Below, one piece after another: positions 49,286 to 59,131 of a DNA stretch of 64,000 nt. How positions within the stretch are numbered: position 1 is the first letter of the stretch; every line of letters starts with the position of its first letter. The notes beneath the pieces were generated by a model, which saw only the letters and a program-made list of their open reading frames with translations, did not search any database and was not told the origin of the DNA. Made by a program: the position numbers and the translations under genes. This DNA is from JAHEFU01 sp041395205 (lineage in GTDB: Bacteria > 4484-113 > JAFGCY01), in assembly GCA_041395205.1 (NCBI GenBank), contig JAWLAZ010000002.1, positions 248,001 through 312,000 on the forward strand, written 5' to 3'.

Positions 49286-50440
49286 ATGCAGGATTCAGGA
49301 AGATACGAGGGTCCCGATCCGCTCGGGGACAGTGAGAACACACATCCGGCCGGCCGGCCGGACCCGCTCAACCCCTTCAGCGCAATGCAGTCGGATGACC
49401 CGCGCGCGCCGCAGCATGACGCTGCCAGCGGGGCCTTTGCCGCGGCTGACAGGCATACGGACCTCGGCAGCAGTGCTCCCGCGGGCAAGCCGGTGCATAC
49501 CCAGCGCGCGGCGGAATCGCTGTGCCGTGAGATCGCCAAGGCAGTGGTCGGCCAGGATGAGGTGATTGAGCTGATGCTGACCACCGTATTCGCCGGCGGG
49601 CATCTGCTGTTCGAGGGCGTGCCGGGCCTGGCGAAGACCCTGCTCGTGAAGAGCCTGGCGCGTGCCCTGGGCGGCGAGTTCAGCCGCATCCAGTTCACCC
49701 CGGATCTGCTGCCCAGTGATATCACGGGCACGAGCATCTACGACATGAATGAGCGGCAGTTCTCCTTCCGGCGTGGACCGATCTTCGGCGACTTCGTGCT
49801 CGCCGACGAGGTTAACCGCACTCCGCCCAAGACCCAGGCCGCACTGCTGGAGGCGATGGAGGAACGCGTGGTGACCGTCGACGGCACGAACTACGAACTG
49901 CCGCGGCACTTCACGGTGTTCGCCACCCAGAACCCGGTGGAGTATGAAGGCACCTACCCGCTGCCGGAGGCCCAGCTGGACCGCTTCCTGCTGAAGGTCA
50001 GCATCGACTACCCGCCCGAGGAGCATGAGCGCAACATCCTGCGACGTTACGACCAGGGCTTCAACCCGCATGACATCGAGGCCGCGGGGATCAGCCAGGT
50101 GGTGGGCAGTGAGGAGCGCGCGCGGATCGACCGCGAGATCAACGGGATCCGTGTCGAGGACGGCGTGCTGAACTACATCATCAGCATCGTGCGGGCCACG
50201 CGCCGCAACCGCAGCATCGCGCTCGGGGCCAGCCCACGCGCCGGGATCGCACTGCTGAAGGGTGCCAAGGCGCTCAGCGCATTGCGCGGCAAGAGCTACA
50301 TCACGCCGGATGAGGTGCTGAGCCTCGCCGCTCCCGTGCTCAGGCACAGGATTCTGCTCACGCCCGAAAGCGAGATCGAGGGTGGTCTCGTGGACGGAGT
50401 GGTGGAGAACCTGATCGGCAGCATCCCGGTGCCGCGCTAA
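49286..50440 (+). CDS. MoxR-family AAA+ ATPase
   Basis: 384 residues; chaperone-like ATPases that help assemble metalloenzymes or von Willebrand-domain partners. An unusual N-terminal extension of about 75 residues, rich in Pro, Asp and Ala, precedes the core. Walker A is GVPGLAKT, Walker B FVLADEVNR, sensor 1 FATQNP, and SPRAGIALLKGAKA the late motif. Its usual partners (DUF58 and VWA genes) are not adjacent, so its client is unknown. Confidence 0.9.
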   Translation: MQDSGRYEGPDPLGDSENTHPAGRPDPLNPFSAMQSDDPRAPQHDAASGAFAAADRHTDLGSSAPAGKPVHTQRAAESLCREIAKAVVGQDEVIELMLTTVFAGGHLLFEGVPGLAKTLLVKSLARALGGEFSRIQFTPDLLPSDITGTSIYDMNERQFSFRRGPIFGDFVLADEVNRTPPKTQAALLEAMEERVVTVDGTNYELPRHFTVFATQNPVEYEGTYPLPEAQLDRFLLKVSIDYPPEEHERNILRRYDQGFNPHDIEAAGISQVVGSEERARIDREINGIRVEDGVLNYIISIVRATRRNRSIALGASPRAGIALLKGAKALSALRGKSYITPDEVLSLAAPVLRHRILLTPESEIEGGLVDGVVENLIGSIPVPR

Positions 50441-50450
50441 ACAAACAGGG

Positions 50451-51581
50451 CTAGACCCGCACTTCCTCGGGAATGTTGAGGCGCTGGCGCACCTCATCCA
50501 TCACGCGTTCGTAGAGCAGGTTCGGCTTCTTGCGGCGTGAGCGGCGGATGATGCAGCCCCGGATTTCGAAGGCGTCGTTGGCGATGTCCACCAGGCCCTC
50601 ATTGGAGAGATTCATCACGGCGCGGTTCATCTTGTCGAGCTTCTCGACCTTGAACTCGGCTTCCTTGACGCTCTGCGGCGGTTCATTGACCTTGATCACG
50701 ATCGGGCGGTGGCCGCTGTTGACGGCCTCCCCGACCATGCTGAAGCTGTCACAGGTCACGACCACGCCATCCGCCAGCACGAAGAAGCCTGGCAGAGGAT
50801 TGAGCTCCGAGTTGTTGGCATCGAGGAAGTAGGACACGGATGGGTTGCCGACGTAGTTGGCGATCAGCCAGTTGCGGCACCAGTCCGGTGTACGGCGGCT
50901 GGTGCTGACCAGCAGCTTCTGTTCATGCACTTCGGCCGTCTTCAGCACCTCGCGCAGGCCCTCGATCACGGTTTCCTCGCGCCAGGGCGCGGAGTTGCTG
51001 GGGCCGCCGATGGCCACGGCGATGTATTCGAAGTCTGGGTTCAGGTTGTTGTCACGCGCGAGCTGGTTCGCCATGTCGAAGCTGGCGATTTCGTCGTGGT
51101 GGCTCAGCGCGGCGGGGGTGACGATGATGTTCTCGGGCAGATGCTCGCGGTCCTTCACGTCATGCGGCGGCACGAGATTCAGGCGGAAGAGCTTGCGGGG
51201 CAGCAGCGAGGGCGTCATGCAGACGATCGGGTCAGCCTGCAGCATGCGGGCCAGCACGAGGTTGGCGGTGGCCACACTGGTGCCGGTGGAGACGGTGAAG
51301 ATCCGCAGGTCCTTGTCCTGCGGCAGCTTGCCATTGCCCATGGTGGTCAGGCCGATGGGCAGCTCCTCGAACATCTTGCGCTCAACAAGGCCGCGGGCAC
51401 CGGCGCGCGTGATCGCCCCGCGTCCGAGCGAGGCGAAGCGCAGCCTGAGCGGCAGCTCGTTGAAATCCTTGCGAAGCGTCACGACCATCGGATTCTCGTC
51501 GCCGAGCATGCGCGCAGCAACGAGGCTCTGATTGAGGTGCCCCTTCTTTCCGTCTGATGCGATTACGACTCTAACAGGCAA
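50451..51581 (-). CDS. ELM1-family (mitochondrial fission ELM1-like, DUF1022) protein
   Basis: 376 residues. VVIASDGKKGHLNQSLVAAR at the N-terminus, VAIGGPSNSAPW, VSTSRRTP, and VLADGVVVTCDSFSMVGEAV are the conserved blocks of the family, which resembles GT-B glycosyltransferases; the bacterial function is not established. TTG start, 3 nt after the lysC stop on the same strand, so it is probably cotranscribed with aspartokinase. No chemical link between the two is evident. Confidence 0.8.
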   Translation of the reverse strand: MPVRVVIASDGKKGHLNQSLVAARMLGDENPMVVTLRKDFNELPLRLRFASLGRGAITRAGARGLVERKMFEELPIGLTTMGNGKLPQDKDLRIFTVSTGTSVATANLVLARMLQADPIVCMTPSLLPRKLFRLNLVPPHDVKDREHLPENIIVTPAALSHHDEIASFDMANQLARDNNLNPDFEYIAVAIGGPSNSAPWREETVIEGLREVLKTAEVHEQKLLVSTSRRTPDWCRNWLIANYVGNPSVSYFLDANNSELNPLPGFFVLADGVVVTCDSFSMVGEAVNSGHRPIVIKVNEPPQSVKEAEFKVEKLDKMNRAVMNLSNEGLVDIANDAFEIRGCIIRRSRRKKPNLLYERVMDEVRQRLNIPEEVRV

Positions 51582-51584
51582 TGC

Positions 51585-52847
51585 TTACCCCGAAAAGTGC
51601 TCAAGCACGCGGCCGAGCAGTGTTTCCGCCTTGTCCATATCCCCGTACGCAATGAATATCGAAATATCCGTCAATCCGGTAATAACCTCCAATACATTTA
51701 TGCGTGCATTGGCGAGCACACCGGTGACCTCGGCGAGCACACCCGGTTCATCGATGAAGCGGGAACTGCGTAGACGAAGTTCACCAACATTACCCCTCAG
51801 GCTAATGTTTGTCAACTCCGGGAATTCCTCTGTCAACTTGGCATGCAGGCTGGAATAGGCCTTGTCCGCGATGCTGCTCGGCAGGTAGTAACAGATGAAG
51901 CGCCGGGAAGTGGATGCCGCTGCCGGGCTGAGATGGTTCTCGTCCATCCACTGCACGAGGGCACTGAGCAGCCCCACCCGCTCGGTCAGATCGCCGACGA
52001 GGGTAAGCATGCTCAATTCATCCGGGTTGCGGTAGAGCGTGGTCTCGCTGGCTCCGAGCACGGAGGTGCCGGAGCTGTCCAGGCGATCCAGCTCACGGTA
52101 ATCGATCAGCCGGGCACGCAGGCCGGGATTACGATACTTGAGCGCACGGGGATGGATCACCTGGGTGCCTGCGGAACTGATCACTTCTAGATCCGTCAAA
52201 GTGAGTTCCTCAAGCAGACGCGGGTTTTCAGCCAGGCGGGGATCAGCGCTGAGCACACCCTGGACATCAGTGACGATCACGACCTCATCCGCGCTGATGT
52301 GTGTGGCCACGATGAAGGCGGTCACATCCGAGCCACCGCGGCCCATCGCCAGCACCTTGCCGCTGCTGTCCTGCACGAAGAAGCCACTGATCACCGGCAC
52401 GCTGCCGACGCGCAGCTGGGGCAGCACGAAACGCCGGAAGCGGCCGACGGTATGCTGCGTGCGCAGGGTGATGGCCCGCTCCTCATTGGCCTTGGCGGTG
52501 CTGAGCGGCAGGCTGTCGTCGACATCAGCAATGATCGGCCAGCGGTCACCATGCCGCGGCAGGAAGGGCTGGGTGCTCACATCAAAGCTTCGCAGGGCGG
52601 CGCACATCAGCTGCACGCTCTGTTCCTCGCCGAGGGCCGCGAATTCACTGACGGCGGCGAAGTCCGGACTGCCGGCACTGGAGACTTCGAAGGCACGCAA
52701 AAGCTCGCTCGTGGCATTGCCGGGCGCGCTGCAGACCACGGCGATCTGTTCGCCATACTGCACCAGGCGCGCGACATGCTCCGCCGCGTTGCGGATCAGC
52801 TCCGGCGTGGCTAGCGAGGTTCCCCCGAACTTGATGACTCTGCGCAC
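51585..52847 (-). CDS. lysC: Aspartate kinase
   Basis: First step of Lys/Thr/Met synthesis, aspartate to aspartyl phosphate. 420 residues. VIKFGGTSLATPE is the nucleotide motif, GRGGSDVTAF and VTDVQGVLSADPR are catalytic-domain motifs, and two C-terminal ACT regions (LSMLTLVGDLTERVG, ELRLRSSRFIDEPGVLAEVTG) suggest feedback control by amino acids. The GTG start has TAGAAT 6 nt upstream. ELM1-like gene follows by 3 nt. Confidence 0.93.
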   Translation of the reverse strand: MRRVIKFGGTSLATPELIRNAAEHVARLVQYGEQIAVVCSAPGNATSELLRAFEVSSAGSPDFAAVSEFAALGEEQSVQLMCAALRSFDVSTQPFLPRHGDRWPIIADVDDSLPLSTAKANEERAITLRTQHTVGRFRRFVLPQLRVGSVPVISGFFVQDSSGKVLAMGRGGSDVTAFIVATHISADEVVIVTDVQGVLSADPRLAENPRLLEELTLTDLEVISSAGTQVIHPRALKYRNPGLRARLIDYRELDRLDSSGTSVLGASETTLYRNPDELSMLTLVGDLTERVGLLSALVQWMDENHLSPAAASTSRRFICYYLPSSIADKAYSSLHAKLTEEFPELTNISLRGNVGELRLRSSRFIDEPGVLAEVTGVLANARINVLEVITGLTDISIFIAYGDMDKAETLLGRVLEHFSG

Positions 52848-52853
52848 GGCACA

Positions 52854-52859
52854 ATTCTA
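52854..52859 (-). promoter_or_regulatory. -10 box for lysC, leaderless
   Basis: GGCTAGAAT then TGTGCC and GTG, one base different from the glycosyltransferase operon start at 26899-26916. Confidence 0.5.
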
Positions 52860-52910
52860 GCCGAACCCGGGACAATCCCGCGGATGCGCTGGCAACCGGC
52901 CTGCATTGGC

Positions 52911-52916
52911 TAGAAT
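52911..52916 (+). promoter_or_regulatory. -10 box for the FG-GAP/UnbV gene, leaderless
   Basis: GGCTAGAAT, 6 nt before the GTG at 52923; the divergent lysC promoter lies about 50 bp away. Confidence 0.45.
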
Positions 52917-52922
52917 ACTGCG

Positions 52923-55787
52923 GTGAAAGCATTGAGAATCCCCACGATCCTGCTGCTGGCCTGCCTTGGCCTGATCAGCGCGGCCGGAACGGAAACACCG
53001 GGTCGGATCAGCTGGCTGTGGCGCAGCGGCCAGAGCAGCGAGGCCCTGAGCCTTGTGGATCAGGAACTGGCAGATGGCAATACGGAGCCCGCCTTCCTGC
53101 AGGCGGCAGCCGAAGCGATGCTTGCCGAACATCGCTATCAGCGCGCCGCGGAGTTGTATGCCGCGCTGGCACAGGCCAGCGTCGCGGATGATGCACGCTT
53201 CCTGGATGCCAAGGTTCACGAATGGCGCGCGCGCTATCTGGCTGAAGGAGAGAATGCCCGCGCGGACTGGATTGCCATGGAACGCAGGCGGATCGGCAAC
53301 AGCCGGGACTCGGCCGCAAATGGCATCTTCGGTGAGAGCAAGGCGGGCAGCGTGAAGAACCGCACCCAGCTGATCCTCGAACTGGCCTACTGCCTGGAGG
53401 AGGAGAGTGGCAACCGGCCGGGCCGGCCCACTGATCTGCTGGAGCGCTACCCGGACAGCACGGTCGTACTGCGCCTGGCTGCAGCGGATGCAGCGGAGCT
53501 GGGCTCGATCAACAATGATGAGGAGCGCATTTCGGCCATCGCACAGTTCCTGGCCGGCTGGCCGCGCAACTACTGGCGGCATGTGGCCTACCGCTACTGG
53601 CTGTACTCAGCCTGGCGGATGCATGACCGCGTGGAATTCAGCAAGGCCTCCGCGGCGTATCTGGCGGAGTTCGGAGGCAGTGCCGAAGCCCATGGCGCTG
53701 TGAGCCGCTACATGCTGGATCTGGACATGCCGCTCGATGAGGGCATGAGCCATGCGAAGCGCAGCCTGGAGCTGTTCGAGCTGGAGCTGCAGACCAGCGG
53801 TGACCTCACGGCACTCAGCACGCTCAACAATGAAACGAAGAACATGCCGGCGCAGCTGCCCTACCTGCCACCGGACAGACGCCGGACCTTCATTCTGTAT
53901 ACCTACAGCCGCCATAACCTGGCGCGCTACTACAACCGTCTCGGCCAGCATGGCAAGGCCCTTGACATGGTGACGCCGGTGATCGGGGTGGAGCCCTTCA
54001 CCCTGCGTGAGGATGAAAGCCTGGCACCCTTCCTGCTGGAGGCCGGCAACGCGCACCTCGCCAATGGCAACCAGGAGAGCGCCTACCGCTTCCTGCTGTG
54101 GGCGGCCTTCGTCGGCGACAGTGCCGACCGCTACAGCGGCCAGGCCGCGGAGAAGCTCAAGAAGCTGGAGAACAGCCTCGGTGCGGAGAGCGTGCAGTAC
54201 GAGGTCAGCCGCATGCTGCCCTCGGGCAGTGAAGTCAGCACGATACCCGTATTCACGGATCTTTCTGTCAGCACCGAGATCTACCGCCAGCATGCCGCCC
54301 GCGTCTGCTGGGTGGATGTCAACTCCGACAGCGCACCTGACATCCTGCTCGATGGCAGCACCCTGCTGATGAACGAACTGGGCCGCTTCCGGGACCGCAC
54401 GAAGGAAAGCGGCCTGCAGGCCGGCAGCGCTGGAGCCGTGGCAGGTGATCTAGACAACGACGGGGATGCTGACCTCTATGCCTTCGGCAGCGGGCGCGAG
54501 CCTGACCGCATCTACATCAACAACGGCGGGAAGTTCGGGATTGCCAGTGGCAACAACAGCGATGGCCGCTCCAGTGAGGGTGCGGCCCTGGTCGACATCA
54601 ACGGCGACGGGCTGCTGGACATCTACACCGCCAACTTCGAGTCCCCGACCGGGATCCGGGCAGAACCGGACAGCCTGCTGCTCAACGAGGGTGCGAGCGG
54701 TTTCGCGCTGCGCAATGCCGAGCAGAACGGGCTCGTGCCGCCGCTCGGCGAAAGCCAGGCCGGCCGCGGCGTGAGCGTCGGCGACATGGATGACGACGGC
54801 TATCCTGACATCTACGTCAGCAACTACCGCCTCGGGGAGAACATGCTGTTCAGCTCGATGGGCAACGGCAGCTTCCGCCAGCTGGCCCGCCGCTGGGGCA
54901 TCGCCGGCTACTGGAAGGACGGCAACTGGGGCAACAGCATCGGCAGCGCGATGGGAGACATCGACAACGACGGAGACCTGGATCTGTTCGTTGCCAACCT
55001 CACCAACCCGCGCTACGAGCATGTCTCGGACCGCAGCATGCTGCTGGAGAACCAGCTGCGTGAGGGCGGAACCTTCGAGGACCGCACGGAAACCGCGCGC
55101 ATCCGCTTCAGTGCGACCGACGCCTGCCCGCTGATCTTCGATGCCAACAATGACGGCTGGCAGGACATATTCGTGACCAGCATCTATCCCGGCCGCAGCA
55201 GCCACCTGTATGTCAATGACGGCCGCGGGCACTTCGTCGACCTGAGCTACATCGCCAACGCCCGCCTGCAGGATGCCTACGGCGCAGCGGTCGCGGACTA
55301 TGACAACGACGGAGACCTGGACCTGGCGATCGCCAGTCCGAGCGGCTGCAGCCTGCTGCGCAATGATTCCCCGCCCCGCAACTGGGTGGGCTTTGAACTG
55401 AGTGGCGGGCGCGGCACGGGTGAGATCGCTCCCTCCGGGCAGAGCTTCAGCAACCGCAGTGCGATCGGGGCGCGGCTGACGATCCGCAGCGATGGCCAGG
55501 TGCTTGTGCGCGAGCTGCAGAGCGGGACCGCCAGCGGCTGTGGCAATGAGCTGCGTGTGCTGTTCGGACTGGGCGACATGCGCGGGCCCTTCGACGTGGA
55601 GGTGCGCTACCCCGGCGGCATCACCCAGACTGTCTTCATCCGCCGCCCGAACAAGTACTTCGAGCTGAGCGAAACCATCAGCAGTTCACAGGGAGATGGC
55701 GAACGCGATGTCCCGGCTGAGGAACCGGAGCCGGCAGAGGAAAGTGGCAGCGGAATCATTTCCCGGGACGGACTGATTCCTGACTGA
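52923..55787 (+). CDS. Exported TPR / FG-GAP / ASPIC-UnbV protein
   Basis: 954 residues. Signal peptide TILLLACLGLISAAG. The N-terminal 430 residues are helical and TPR-like. From about 460 to 820 lie seven FG-GAP/VCBS calcium repeats (DVNSDSAPDILL, DLDNDGDADLYAFG, DINGDGLLDIYTANF, DMDDDGYPDIYVSN, DIDNDGDLDLFVANL, DANNDGWQDIFVT, DYDNDGDLDLAIAS). An ASPIC/UnbV domain follows (SAIGARLTIRSDG, VRYPGGITQTV). The layout is a beta-propeller surface protein; no catalytic motif. GTG start with -10 box 6 nt upstream. Confidence 0.85.
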   Translation: MKALRIPTILLLACLGLISAAGTETPGRISWLWRSGQSSEALSLVDQELADGNTEPAFLQAAAEAMLAEHRYQRAAELYAALAQASVADDARFLDAKVHEWRARYLAEGENARADWIAMERRRIGNSRDSAANGIFGESKAGSVKNRTQLILELAYCLEEESGNRPGRPTDLLERYPDSTVVLRLAAADAAELGSINNDEERISAIAQFLAGWPRNYWRHVAYRYWLYSAWRMHDRVEFSKASAAYLAEFGGSAEAHGAVSRYMLDLDMPLDEGMSHAKRSLELFELELQTSGDLTALSTLNNETKNMPAQLPYLPPDRRRTFILYTYSRHNLARYYNRLGQHGKALDMVTPVIGVEPFTLREDESLAPFLLEAGNAHLANGNQESAYRFLLWAAFVGDSADRYSGQAAEKLKKLENSLGAESVQYEVSRMLPSGSEVSTIPVFTDLSVSTEIYRQHAARVCWVDVNSDSAPDILLDGSTLLMNELGRFRDRTKESGLQAGSAGAVAGDLDNDGDADLYAFGSGREPDRIYINNGGKFGIASGNNSDGRSSEGAALVDINGDGLLDIYTANFESPTGIRAEPDSLLLNEGASGFALRNAEQNGLVPPLGESQAGRGVSVGDMDDDGYPDIYVSNYRLGENMLFSSMGNGSFRQLARRWGIAGYWKDGNWGNSIGSAMGDIDNDGDLDLFVANLTNPRYEHVSDRSMLLENQLREGGTFEDRTETARIRFSATDACPLIFDANNDGWQDIFVTSIYPGRSSHLYVNDGRGHFVDLSYIANARLQDAYGAAVADYDNDGDLDLAIASPSGCSLLRNDSPPRNWVGFELSGGRGTGEIAPSGQSFSNRSAIGARLTIRSDGQVLVRELQSGTASGCGNELRVLFGLGDMRGPFDVEVRYPGGITQTVFIRRPNKYFELSETISSSQGDGERDVPAEEPEPAEESGSGIISRDGLIPD

Positions 55788-55903
55788 ACCCCGGTTCTGA
55801 CGGGCTGAACGGGAAGTTAACCGGCACTTCACCGGACTTATTGGCACACCCATAACGATATGGGTATTCTCTTGGTGCAGGAAATTCCAAAGGGAAGCAG
55901 GGC

Positions 55904-56194
55904 ATGATCACCATGGCAAGCACGAGAGAGAACATCCACAGCAGCCTGATCTGCCAGATCGACAGAATGGAGCTGCTTGTCGCAGGCAAGCCGCGCCTGT
56001 CAGAGTTCGGGCGGATCGCGCTTGCCAACGTCTTCCTGCAGCTGCGCAAGGAAGCGCTGCGTTCCACCCCTGACAGCGCCATCGTCAGGGAGTCACTGGC
56101 AACCTGGAACGCCATCACCGGTGAGGAATTCCTGGCTGAGCGCCTGCAGCGCGAGTTCGAGAAGCTGTCCGCGGCCTGGCAGGGTGAACGCTGA
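55904..56194 (+). CDS. Small hypothetical protein
   Basis: 96 residues, mostly helical and charged, with no signal or membrane segment. It ends in FEKLSAAWQGER. GGGAAGCAGGGC precedes the ATG at 55904. The stop is directly next to the stop of convergent trkH (no intergenic base). No family recognised, but codon use matches the neighbours. Confidence 0.5.
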   Translation: MITMASTRENIHSSLICQIDRMELLVAGKPRLSEFGRIALANVFLQLRKEALRSTPDSAIVRESLATWNAITGEEFLAERLQREFEKLSAAWQGER

Positions 56195-57673
56195 TCAGTA
56201 GCGCCGCCAGAAGGCAGGCAGGACCAGCACTGATATCGCCAGGACCTCGAGACGGCCGACGAGCATCAGAAGCGTCATCCAGAGCTTGGCAACGGGATGC
56301 AGCAGTGACCAGTTCTCCGTCGGTCCGACCATCCCGAGTGCGGGGCCGACGTTCGCCGCCGCACTGATCGAAGCGGTGATTGCCGTGATCATGTCGTGGT
56401 TGCAGGCGAGCATCAGCAGTACACCGCTGAGAATCCAGAGCATGAACAGCAGCATGTAGCCGATCACGCTTTCCTCGATCTCCCGGTCGATGGTCTGGCC
56501 GTTGACCCGCAGCGGCAGCACCGCCTTCGGCCGGTAGGCCTTCTCGAGCTGCTTCCAGACCCAGCGCATGGTGATCAGCACGCGTACGACCTTCATGCCG
56601 CCCCCGGTGGAGCCTGCACAACCCCCGACGAACATCAGGGCAACGATCGCCCCCTGGGCCAGGGGTGTCCACTGCTCGAAGTCCACGGTGCCGAAACCCG
56701 TGGTGGTGATGATCGTCAGGGTCGTGAAGATGCTGTCGCGCATCACGATCCCGAGGTTGGACAGTACCCAGCCCTGCTGATGCAGGATGTTCGTGGCAAA
56801 GGCCACGAAGGCCACGGCGATGATCAGTATGTACAGCCTGAACTCGCTGTCGCGCCAGAACAGGAAGCGCCTGCGCCAGGCCTGGTAGTAGAGCGAGAAG
56901 TTGGCACCGGCCACGAACATGAAGAAGGTGATGATCAGCTGGATCGAGGTGCCGTATCCGGCGATGCTGTTGTTCTTTGTTGAGAAGCCTCCGGTTGCCA
57001 TCGTCCCGAAGGAGTGGCAGACCGAGTCAAAGAAGGTCATGCCGGCAGCCCAGAGGATCAGGATCTGGATCAGCGTGATCCCCATGTAGATCAGCCAGAG
57101 CGTACGGGCGGTATCCACCGCCTTCGGATGGATGCCGGAGACGCTCGGCCCGGTGGCTTCAATCCGGTAGAGGAACTTGCCACCCACGCCGAGCGCAGGC
57201 AGGATGGCAACGAAGAGCACGATGATTCCCATGCCGCCCAGCAGGTGCGTCATGCTGCGCCAGAGCAGGATGCTGCGCGGGAGGATCTCGATTTCCGTGA
57301 TCACCGAGGCCCCCGTGGTGGTGAAGCCGCTGACGGATTCAAACACCGCATCAATCCAGGATGGCAGCACACCACTGACAACGTAGGGAATGGCGCTCAG
57401 GATGCCGGCCACGATCCAGCCGACCGCGACGATGAACAGACCTTCCTTGCGATGCAGCTGCTCCGAATCACTTGATCCGGTTGCCCAGATCCTCGCCAGG
57501 GCCAGCAAAGCAGCGCCCATGCCGACCGTCACACCGAGGGCCACGGCAAAGGCCTGGCGGGTCGGATAGGTCGTCTGCTCCTCAGCCAGGCTCATCAGCA
57601 GCGGGACAAGCATGCTGCCGACCAGCACCAGCAGGAACATGCCGATGGGCTTGAGCGTGCCGCGGTAATTCAC
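56195..57673 (-). CDS. trkH: Trk/Ktr potassium uptake membrane subunit TrkH
   Basis: 492 residues, about 10 membrane helices with the four pore repeats of the Trk/Ktr/HKT fold (ESVSGFTTTGAS, HSFGTMATGGFST, ITTTGFGTVDF, SAAANVGPALG), each with the filter glycine. K+ uptake gated by TrkA. The start overlaps the trkA stop by 4 nt. Confidence 0.93.
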   Translation of the reverse strand: MNYRGTLKPIGMFLLVLVGSMLVPLLMSLAEEQTTYPTRQAFAVALGVTVGMGAALLALARIWATGSSDSEQLHRKEGLFIVAVGWIVAGILSAIPYVVSGVLPSWIDAVFESVSGFTTTGASVITEIEILPRSILLWRSMTHLLGGMGIIVLFVAILPALGVGGKFLYRIEATGPSVSGIHPKAVDTARTLWLIYMGITLIQILILWAAGMTFFDSVCHSFGTMATGGFSTKNNSIAGYGTSIQLIITFFMFVAGANFSLYYQAWRRRFLFWRDSEFRLYILIIAVAFVAFATNILHQQGWVLSNLGIVMRDSIFTTLTIITTTGFGTVDFEQWTPLAQGAIVALMFVGGCAGSTGGGMKVVRVLITMRWVWKQLEKAYRPKAVLPLRVNGQTIDREIEESVIGYMLLFMLWILSGVLLMLACNHDMITAITASISAAANVGPALGMVGPTENWSLLHPVAKLWMTLLMLVGRLEVLAISVLVLPAFWRRY

Positions 57674-59052
57674 TCGGCACCCTCCATGTCGAGCGGGGCA
57701 TCCCCTTCCACGACATCCTCGAAGCGCAGCAGGTTCTCCACATAGGCAATCCGGTCATGCAGTGCGAGCATCACGACCGAGTCCCCCGGAGTGATCATGT
57801 CCTGGCCACCGGGAATGATGGCACGGTTGCCATTGATGATCGCCCCGATCAGGATGCCCTTGGGCAGCTTGAGGTTCATGAGCGGGGTATTGATCAGGTG
57901 GCTGTTGTGGCCGGCCACGAATTCAATGACCTCGGCCTGGCCTTCATGCAGCAGCGAGACGCTGTTGACACGACCGCCCCGGGTGAAACGCAGTACCTGG
58001 GCCGCGGCAAGGATGCGCGGGGCCAGTGAGGCGGTCAGGCCCAGCTTGGGGCCGATCTCCGCGAACTGCGGCTTGTCGACGATGGCGATGTTGCGCTCGA
58101 CGCCGTTCTCCTTGGCCATCAGCGCGGTCATGATGTTCTTCTCGTCACTGCCGGTGCAGGCCACGAAGGCATCGGTGGCCTCCAGGTACTCCTCGCGCAG
58201 CACGTCGATGTCGCCGCCGTCGTTGTCGATCACCTTGACGTGTGTCAGCTCCTCGGTCAGCTCCCAGGCGCGGCGCCGGTCGTCCTCGAACAGCTTGACG
58301 CGATAGCGCGGCACGTCGAAGTAGTGCGCGATCGCGGCCCCGATCTTGCCGCCGCCGACGATCACGATGCGCTTGATGGCGTCCTTGTGTTCCCCCACGC
58401 CCTTCTGCACGTAGGGAATCGCCTCGCGCCGGCAGATGACGAAGATCCTGTCACTTTCCTGGATCACGTCATCGCCGCTGGGAATCATCACCTCGCCATT
58501 GCGGATCAGCGCTGCGACGAGTGCACCGGGCATGCGCAGTTCCTTGATCGGCCTGCGCGTGAATGGACTGCCAGGCTCAACCTCAAAGGGCCGCAGGTAA
58601 AGCCGGCCATATCCGAATTCGGCGATGCCACTGCCCGCTCCGGGAGTGATCAGCGCCGTGGCTTCCGAGGCGGTCAGCATCGGCGGATTGATGATCATGT
58701 CGATGCCGAGATGTTCGCGATAGAACAGCGGGTGGCCGGTGATCACATCCGGGTTGTCGATGCGGGCCACGGCGCTCTTCACACCGAGCTTCCTGCCGAA
58801 CAGGCAGGCCAGCATGTTCACTTCATCATTGTTGCTGATCGCCAGCAGCAGGTCTGCACTGCCTACCTCGACCTTGGAAAGGTCATCCACGCTCGTGCCG
58901 CTGCCCAGCAGGGTCTCGATGTCGAGGTGGTCGTTGATGTGCTGGACGCGCTCGGCGTTGTTGTCGATCAGGGAGATGTCATGGTTCTCCGCGACCAGAT
59001 ATCTGGCCAGATAGGCCCCGACCTCTCCTGCGCCGATGATCACGATTCGCAT
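57670..59052 (-). CDS. trkA: Trk potassium uptake regulatory subunit TrkA
   Basis: 460 residues, two RCK repeats. First nucleotide loop IIGAGEVGAYLARYL and second VGGGKIGAAIAHYF, each followed by an RCK-C segment (IPSGDDVIQESDRIFV, IPGGQDMITPGDSVV). Binds NAD(H)/ATP and gates TrkH. Its ATG has TAGAAT 5 nt upstream. Cotranscribed with trkH. Confidence 0.94.
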   Translation of the reverse strand: MRIVIIGAGEVGAYLARYLVAENHDISLIDNNAERVQHINDHLDIETLLGSGTSVDDLSKVEVGSADLLLAISNNDEVNMLACLFGRKLGVKSAVARIDNPDVITGHPLFYREHLGIDMIINPPMLTASEATALITPGAGSGIAEFGYGRLYLRPFEVEPGSPFTRRPIKELRMPGALVAALIRNGEVMIPSGDDVIQESDRIFVICRREAIPYVQKGVGEHKDAIKRIVIVGGGKIGAAIAHYFDVPRYRVKLFEDDRRRAWELTEELTHVKVIDNDGGDIDVLREEYLEATDAFVACTGSDEKNIMTALMAKENGVERNIAIVDKPQFAEIGPKLGLTASLAPRILAAAQVLRFTRGGRVNSVSLLHEGQAEVIEFVAGHNSHLINTPLMNLKLPKGILIGAIINGNRAIIPGGQDMITPGDSVVMLALHDRIAYVENLLRFEDVVEGDAPLDMEGAE

Positions 59053-59057
59053 GGCGT

Positions 59058-59063
59058 ATTCTA
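59058..59063 (-). promoter_or_regulatory. -10 box for trkA, leaderless spacing
   Basis: TAGAAT on the minus strand, 5 nt before the ATG of trkA. Confidence 0.4.
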
Positions 59064-59081
59064 CCCCGCTTGAATTGTGGC

Positions 59082-59112
59082 AAAAAAAAGGATCCGGGAA
59101 GTCCCGGATCCT
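59082..59112 (-). terminator. Strong rho-independent terminator of infC-rpmI-rplT
   Basis: On the minus strand AGGATCCGGGA pairs with TCCCGGATCCT and is followed by eight T, 20 bp after the rplT stop. Confidence 0.92.
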
Positions 59113-59131
59113 GCTTTCAGGTCTGGTTCGC

